From: DASRBO01 sp035653595
Lineage (GTDB): Bacteria; Actinomycetota; Acidimicrobiia; Acidimicrobiales; JAJPHE01
Assembly (NCBI GenBank): GCA_035653595.1
Contig: DASRBO010000116.1
Span: 1-8,869, forward strand
Direction: 5' to 3'
Length of the DNA: 8,869 bases
The notes below the pieces were generated by a model that saw only the letters and a program-made list of their open reading frames with translations, was not told where the DNA came from and searched no databases. The stretch's first letter is position 1; every line of letters starts with the position of its first letter. Positions 5,814 to 8,869 of the stretch are shown one piece after another. The position numbers and the translations under genes were made by a program.

Positions 5814-7295
5814 ATGCGGCACGAACAAGCGGTGGCAGTGACAGCGACCGCCGAGGCAGCCGCCCTCGACCTCGCCCCCCGACAGCTGCTCATCGAGGGG
5901 GCATGGCAGGCGACCGGGGCCAGCTTCGCCGTGGAGGACCCGGCGACGGGGGAAACGCTCGCCAGCGTGGCCGACGCCGGGCCGGACGAGGCGCTGGCGG
6001 CGCTGGAGGCGGCGGCCGCTGCCCAGGACGGCTGGGCCGCAACCGCCCCACGGGCCCGGGGGGAGATCCTGCGGACCGCCTTCGAGTCCCTGACCGCCAA
6101 CAGCGACGCCCTGGCTCTGCTGATGACCCTCGAGATGGGCAAGCCGCTCGAGCACTCCAGGGCCGAGGTCGCCTATGCCGCCGAGTTCTTCCGCTGGTTC
6201 TCCGAGGAGGCCGTCCGAGTCGCCGGGCGCTACATGGTGGCGCCAGACGGGCGGGGGCGGCTGCTGACCCTCAGACAACCGGTAGGGCCGTGCCTTCTCA
6301 TCACCCCGTGGAACTTCCCCCTGGCCATGGGAACCCGCAAGATCGGGCCGGCGGTGGCGGCGGGCTGCACCATGGTCATCAAGCCCGCCGGCCTCACGCC
6401 GCTGTCGATGCTCGCCCTGGCCCGCCTGCTCGAGGATGCCGGGCTGCCGCCCGGTGTCCTCAATGTGGTCACCACCAGCTCATCGGACCGGACCACGGCC
6501 CCGCTGTTCGCCGACCGCCGGCTGCGCAAGGTGTCCTTCACCGGGTCGACCGAGGTCGGAAGGCGCCTCATCGGACAGTCGGCCGACCGGGTTCTGCGGG
6601 TATCGATGGAGCTCGGTGGCAATGCCCCGTTCCTCGTCTTCGAGGATGCCGACCTCGAAGCCGCCGTCGAGGGCGCCGTGGTGGCCAAAATGCGCAACGT
6701 CGGAGAGGCGTGCACCGCCGCCAACCGGTTCCACGTCGCCGAGGCGGTGGCCGACGAGTTCAGCCGACGGCTCGCCCGGCGTCTGGGTTCGATGAAGGTT
6801 GGCCGGGGCACCGAGACCGGTGTCGAGGTCGGCCCGCTGGTCGACGAGGCCACCAGGTCCAAGGTCGACGAGCTGGTCGGAGACGCCACCGCCCGCGGCG
6901 CCCGAGCCCTGGTCGGCGGGCACACCCTCGACGGTCGGGGCTACTTCTACGCCCCGACCGTGCTGGCCGACGTGGCACCCGACAGCCGCCTGCTGAGGGA
7001 GGAGATCTTCGGACCTGTCGCCCCGGTGACCACCTTCTCCACCGAGGAGGAGGCCCTGAGGTCGGCCAACGACACCGAGTTCGGTCTGGTCGCCTACGTC
7101 TACACCACCGACCTCGACCGGGCCCTCCGGGTGGCCGAGCGATTGGAGACCGGCATGGTCGGGCTCAACCGAGGGATGGTCTCCAACCCGGCGGCCCCGT
7201 TCGGAGGCGTCAAGGAGTCGGGCATCGGGCGCGAGGGCGGCTTCGAGGGCATAGGCGAGTACCTCGAGACCAAGTACGTCGCCCTCGGGGCCTGA
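5814..7295 (+). CDS. NAD(P)-dependent aldehyde dehydrogenase, succinate-semialdehyde type
   Basis: A 493-residue member of the aldehyde dehydrogenase superfamily with every key motif: PWNFP with N167, cofactor-binding IKPAG with K190, FTGSTEVG (242-249), the general base E266 in MELGGNAP, the nucleophile C300 in GEACTAANR, and EEIFGPV (397-402). The spacing and the GEACTAANR and PFGGVKESGIGREGG signatures are closest to bacterial succinate-semialdehyde dehydrogenases (GabD-like), which oxidise succinate semialdehyde to succinate in GABA degradation. The exact substrate is inferred. The usual Glu after KPA that binds the NAD ribose is Gly here (KPAGLTP), so the cofactor could be NADP or either. 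ATG 5814 is used; TTG 5799 and GTG 5832 or 5838 are alternatives, since the first 20 residues are variable in the family. No GABA transaminase or permease is nearby. It ends 10 bp from the convergent hydrolase. Confidence 0.88.
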   Translation: MRHEQAVAVTATAEAAALDLAPRQLLIEGAWQATGASFAVEDPATGETLASVADAGPDEALAALEAAAAAQDGWAATAPRARGEILRTAFESLTANSDALALLMTLEMGKPLEHSRAEVAYAAEFFRWFSEEAVRVAGRYMVAPDGRGRLLTLRQPVGPCLLITPWNFPLAMGTRKIGPAVAAGCTMVIKPAGLTPLSMLALARLLEDAGLPPGVLNVVTTSSSDRTTAPLFADRRLRKVSFTGSTEVGRRLIGQSADRVLRVSMELGGNAPFLVFEDADLEAAVEGAVVAKMRNVGEACTAANRFHVAEAVADEFSRRLARRLGSMKVGRGTETGVEVGPLVDEATRSKVDELVGDATARGARALVGGHTLDGRGYFYAPTVLADVAPDSRLLREEIFGPVAPVTTFSTEEEALRSANDTEFGLVAYVYTTDLDRALRVAERLETGMVGLNRGMVSNPAAPFGGVKESGIGREGGFEGIGEYLETKYVALGA

Positions 7296-7305
7296 GGCGG
7301 GCCGG

Positions 7306-7959
7306 TCACAAGCGGGCGTAGTGCCCGAGCGCCTCGGTCACAGTCGCCTCCTGCACTCCGGGCTCAGCGGCCACCGCCGCCAGCCAGTCCGGCCGGACCA
7401 GGGCGGCGACGGTGATGGGGTCGGCCAGGTCGGACAGGGAGATGGCCTGGCGGGCGAAGGAGGTGGCGTAGTCGGGGGGACGGAGGTCGCGGCTGAGCTC
7501 GAGCAGGGCGAAAGGGTCAGGCGTCCGGTCCCCGGCGGCGGCGGGGCTGCCCACGTACGGAGAGCCCGGCGCCGGGCCGCCTCCCGCCAGGCCCGGCCCA
7601 TCGGCCAGGACGGCCCCTCGTACCAGCTCCGGCCGGGCGCCGGCGATGAGCAGGGCGACGTAGGCGCCCAGCCCCCGGCCGACCACGGTGGCCGGGCCCA
7701 GGTGGGCCAGGGCCGTGTCGACGTCGCCCATGAGGACCTCCGAGGTGTAGCCCCCGCCGGCGGGTACCTCGGAGTCGCCGTGGCCGGTGAAGTCGAGCCC
7801 GTTGATCGACCCCGGCCACCCCGTCGCCCACTCCGGGACCGATGCCGGGCTGCGCTCACCCAGACCGTGCAGGATCAGCAGCGCGGGCCCGTCACCCTCG
7901 CGCAGGCGCTGCAGGGCCAGGGACACCCGGACGTGACGGAGCCGCACGGCGCTGCTCAT
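7306..7959 (-). CDS. Alpha/beta-hydrolase fold protein lacking the nucleophilic serine
   Basis: A 217-residue alpha/beta-hydrolase fold protein. The oxyanion-loop motif LILHGLGE (28-35) and the second turn DFTGHGDSE (56-64) are normal. The nucleophile elbow, usually G-x-S-x-G, reads G94-R-G96-L-G98 (VVGRGLGAY), so Gly replaces the catalytic Ser; the codon is GGG, read directly. No convincing C-terminal catalytic His motif is seen; the only late His is in ALGHYARL, five residues from the end. The protein is also shorter than the usual 250-300 residues. It is therefore probably a non-catalytic fold member (binding or scaffold), or uses another chemistry. Its ATG overlaps the stop of the upstream hydrolase gene (ATGA, 7956-7959), so translation is coupled and the two products may work together. 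The clean frame and sound fold motifs argue against a pseudogene. Confidence 0.8.
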   Translation of the reverse strand: MSSAVRLRHVRVSLALQRLREGDGPALLILHGLGERSPASVPEWATGWPGSINGLDFTGHGDSEVPAGGGYTSEVLMGDVDTALAHLGPATVVGRGLGAYVALLIAGARPELVRGAVLADGPGLAGGGPAPGSPYVGSPAAAGDRTPDPFALLELSRDLRPPDYATSFARQAISLSDLADPITVAALVRPDWLAAVAAEPGVQEATVTEALGHYARL

Positions 7960-8869
7960 GCCAGGAACTCGAGCACGGCCTTGGCCACCTCGTCGGGCTT
8001 CTCGATGTGGACGAAGTGGCCGGTGTCGGCCAGGGTCATCAGCTCGGCGCCAGCAGGCAGGTAGGGCAGGACGTCATCCGGGGTGGTGCCCCAGCCCATC
8101 TGCTCCATGACCAGGCCAAGCACCCCGAGCATCGGCACCCCCAGGCCCGGCATGCGGTGCAGGTTCCACTCGGGACGCCACGGCCCGAATCCACCCATCC
8201 GCAGGGCCGGGTCGATCTTCCACCGCCACCCGTCCGGGTCCCGCCTGGCCCCCACGGTCACCAGGTACCGGAGCCAGTCATGGGGAAGCCTCGGGTTCAT
8301 GCGGGCCCGGCGGGAGGCCAGCTCCTCGAGGGTGCCTGGCTTCCGGCTGGCCTCGGCCGCCCGGCGACGGTGGTCCAGCCACAAGGCCAGCTCGCCCGCC
8401 CGCATCCGGGTCCGTTCATGGTCGGCAATGTCGGGCTGCTGGCGCTTGGAGGGCAGTCCGTCCAGGTTGACCAGGTGGCTCACCCGGTGGGGGCAGGCGT
8501 CGGCGAGCTGCAACAGGATGCTCCCGCCCTTGGAGTGTCCGATGACCGGCATGGGCTCGGCTCCGACGCTGTCCATGACCGCCACCGCGTCCCGCAGGTC
8601 GGCGTCCCAGCTGTAGAGGGCGGCGTGCTGGGAGTCGCCGTGGCCCCGTTGGTCCCAGGACACCACCCGCCAGCCCCCCTGGGCCAAAAGCGGGGCGAAC
8701 ACGTCGAAGGTGCGGCTGAAGTCGAAGCCGCCGTGGGCCAGCAGGAGCGGGCGATCGCCGGCGGCGCCCCACTCGTTCACGTGCAGGGCCAGACCATGGC
8801 TGGAGACGCGCCGGGTGCGGTCGGGGTTCTGGGCCCTGGGGTAGCTGACGGCGTCGTGGGGCTCGTTCG
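7956..8869 (-). CDS. Alpha/beta hydrolase, catalytic (5' end may lie beyond the right edge)
   Basis: The frame is open from the right edge (codons from 8867) to the TGA at 7956. A GTG at 8780 could start a 274-residue protein, but the 29 codons before it read as protein (NEPHDAVSYPRAQNPDRTRR then VSSHGLALH) and contain no start codon, so the true start probably lies outside. Numbering from GTG 8780, LLLAHGGFDFSRTF (12-25) is the oxyanion loop, VSWDQRGHGDS (40-50) the family turn, and VIGHSKGG (79-86) the nucleophile elbow with S83. TGHFVHIEKPDEV (253-265) carries the catalytic H255. The catalytic acid is not obvious near LGVLGLVMEQMGW (218-230). The cap region (about 115-205) is rich in Trp and Arg. 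The fold fits an esterase, epoxide hydrolase or C-C hydrolase; the substrate is unknown. It is the promoter-proximal gene of a two-gene unit with the Ser-less paralogue downstream. Confidence 0.82.
   Translation of the reverse strand, partial: NEPHDAVSYPRAQNPDRTRRVSSHGLALHVNEWGAAGDRPLLLAHGGFDFSRTFDVFAPLLAQGGWRVVSWDQRGHGDSQHAALYSWDADLRDAVAVMDSVGAEPMPVIGHSKGGSILLQLADACPHRVSHLVNLDGLPSKRQQPDIADHERTRMRAGELALWLDHRRRAAEASRKPGTLEELASRRARMNPRLPHDWLRYLVTVGARRDPDGWRWKIDPALRMGGFGPWRPEWNLHRMPGLGVPMLGVLGLVMEQMGWGTTPDDVLPYLPAGAELMTLADTGHFVHIEKPDEVAKAVLEFLA

Noticed and set aside
5903..7321. A 472-codon frame overlapping the aldehyde dehydrogenase on the same strand
   Set aside because: It is an Arg/Gly-rich out-of-frame shadow with no domain; the dehydrogenase frame carries all catalytic motifs.
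7321..8064. A plus-strand 247-codon frame opposite the hydrolases
   Set aside because: Composition is low-complexity and it is antisense to two genes with clear alpha/beta-hydrolase motifs.

Overview
The window is about 70% GC. It has GTG and possibly TTG starts, short intergenic gaps, probable leaderless initiation, Ala/Gly/Arg-rich proteins and secreted proteins with poly-Thr/Ser linkers. This fits a high-GC actinobacterium. The protein styles suggest an uncultured or little-studied Acidimicrobiia-type lineage, but that is an impression and no marker gene is present. There are no rRNA, tRNA, CRISPR, transposase or phage genes.

Left part (1-2482): the window opens with the first 51 codons of a minus-strand secreted protein that runs off the left edge. 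It diverges from a large plus-strand membrane protein (154-1722) that looks like a GT-C type glycosyltransferase-like protein. Directly after that stop codon is a 244-bp stretch (1723-1966) packed with 19 copies of the half-sites CTTCCG/CGGAAG, many joined into perfect palindromes of 10-22 bp. It abuts the promoter of a small gene (2006-2482) for a MerR/excisionase-type helix-turn-helix protein with a basic linker and a coiled coil. Array plus gene resembles, in layout only, the self-contained DNA-binding modules of KfrA (plasmid stability) or RacA (chromosome anchoring). It is the best candidate here for an undescribed system.

Middle part (2483-4730): a six-TM membrane protein of unknown function (2591-3292) has its own promoter and a UUCG-loop hairpin in its leader. 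It converges, across a strong bidirectional terminator hairpin, on a minus-strand amidohydrolase-2 family enzyme (3384-4547). A 183-bp divergent intergenic region follows, with an operator-like inverted repeat and GC-rich hairpins.

Right part (4731-8869): a membrane-anchored M23 metallopeptidase (4731-5786) is followed after 27 bp by an aldehyde dehydrogenase close to succinate-semialdehyde dehydrogenases (5814-7295). Ten bases later it meets two minus-strand alpha/beta hydrolases joined by an ATGA overlap. The first of the pair is cut by the right edge and has a normal GHSKG nucleophile elbow; the second has Gly in place of the nucleophilic Ser and is probably not a classical hydrolase.

Apart from the array/HTH module and the coupled hydrolase pair, the genes look like ordinary chromosomal housekeeping and catabolic genes. 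No single pathway ties them together.
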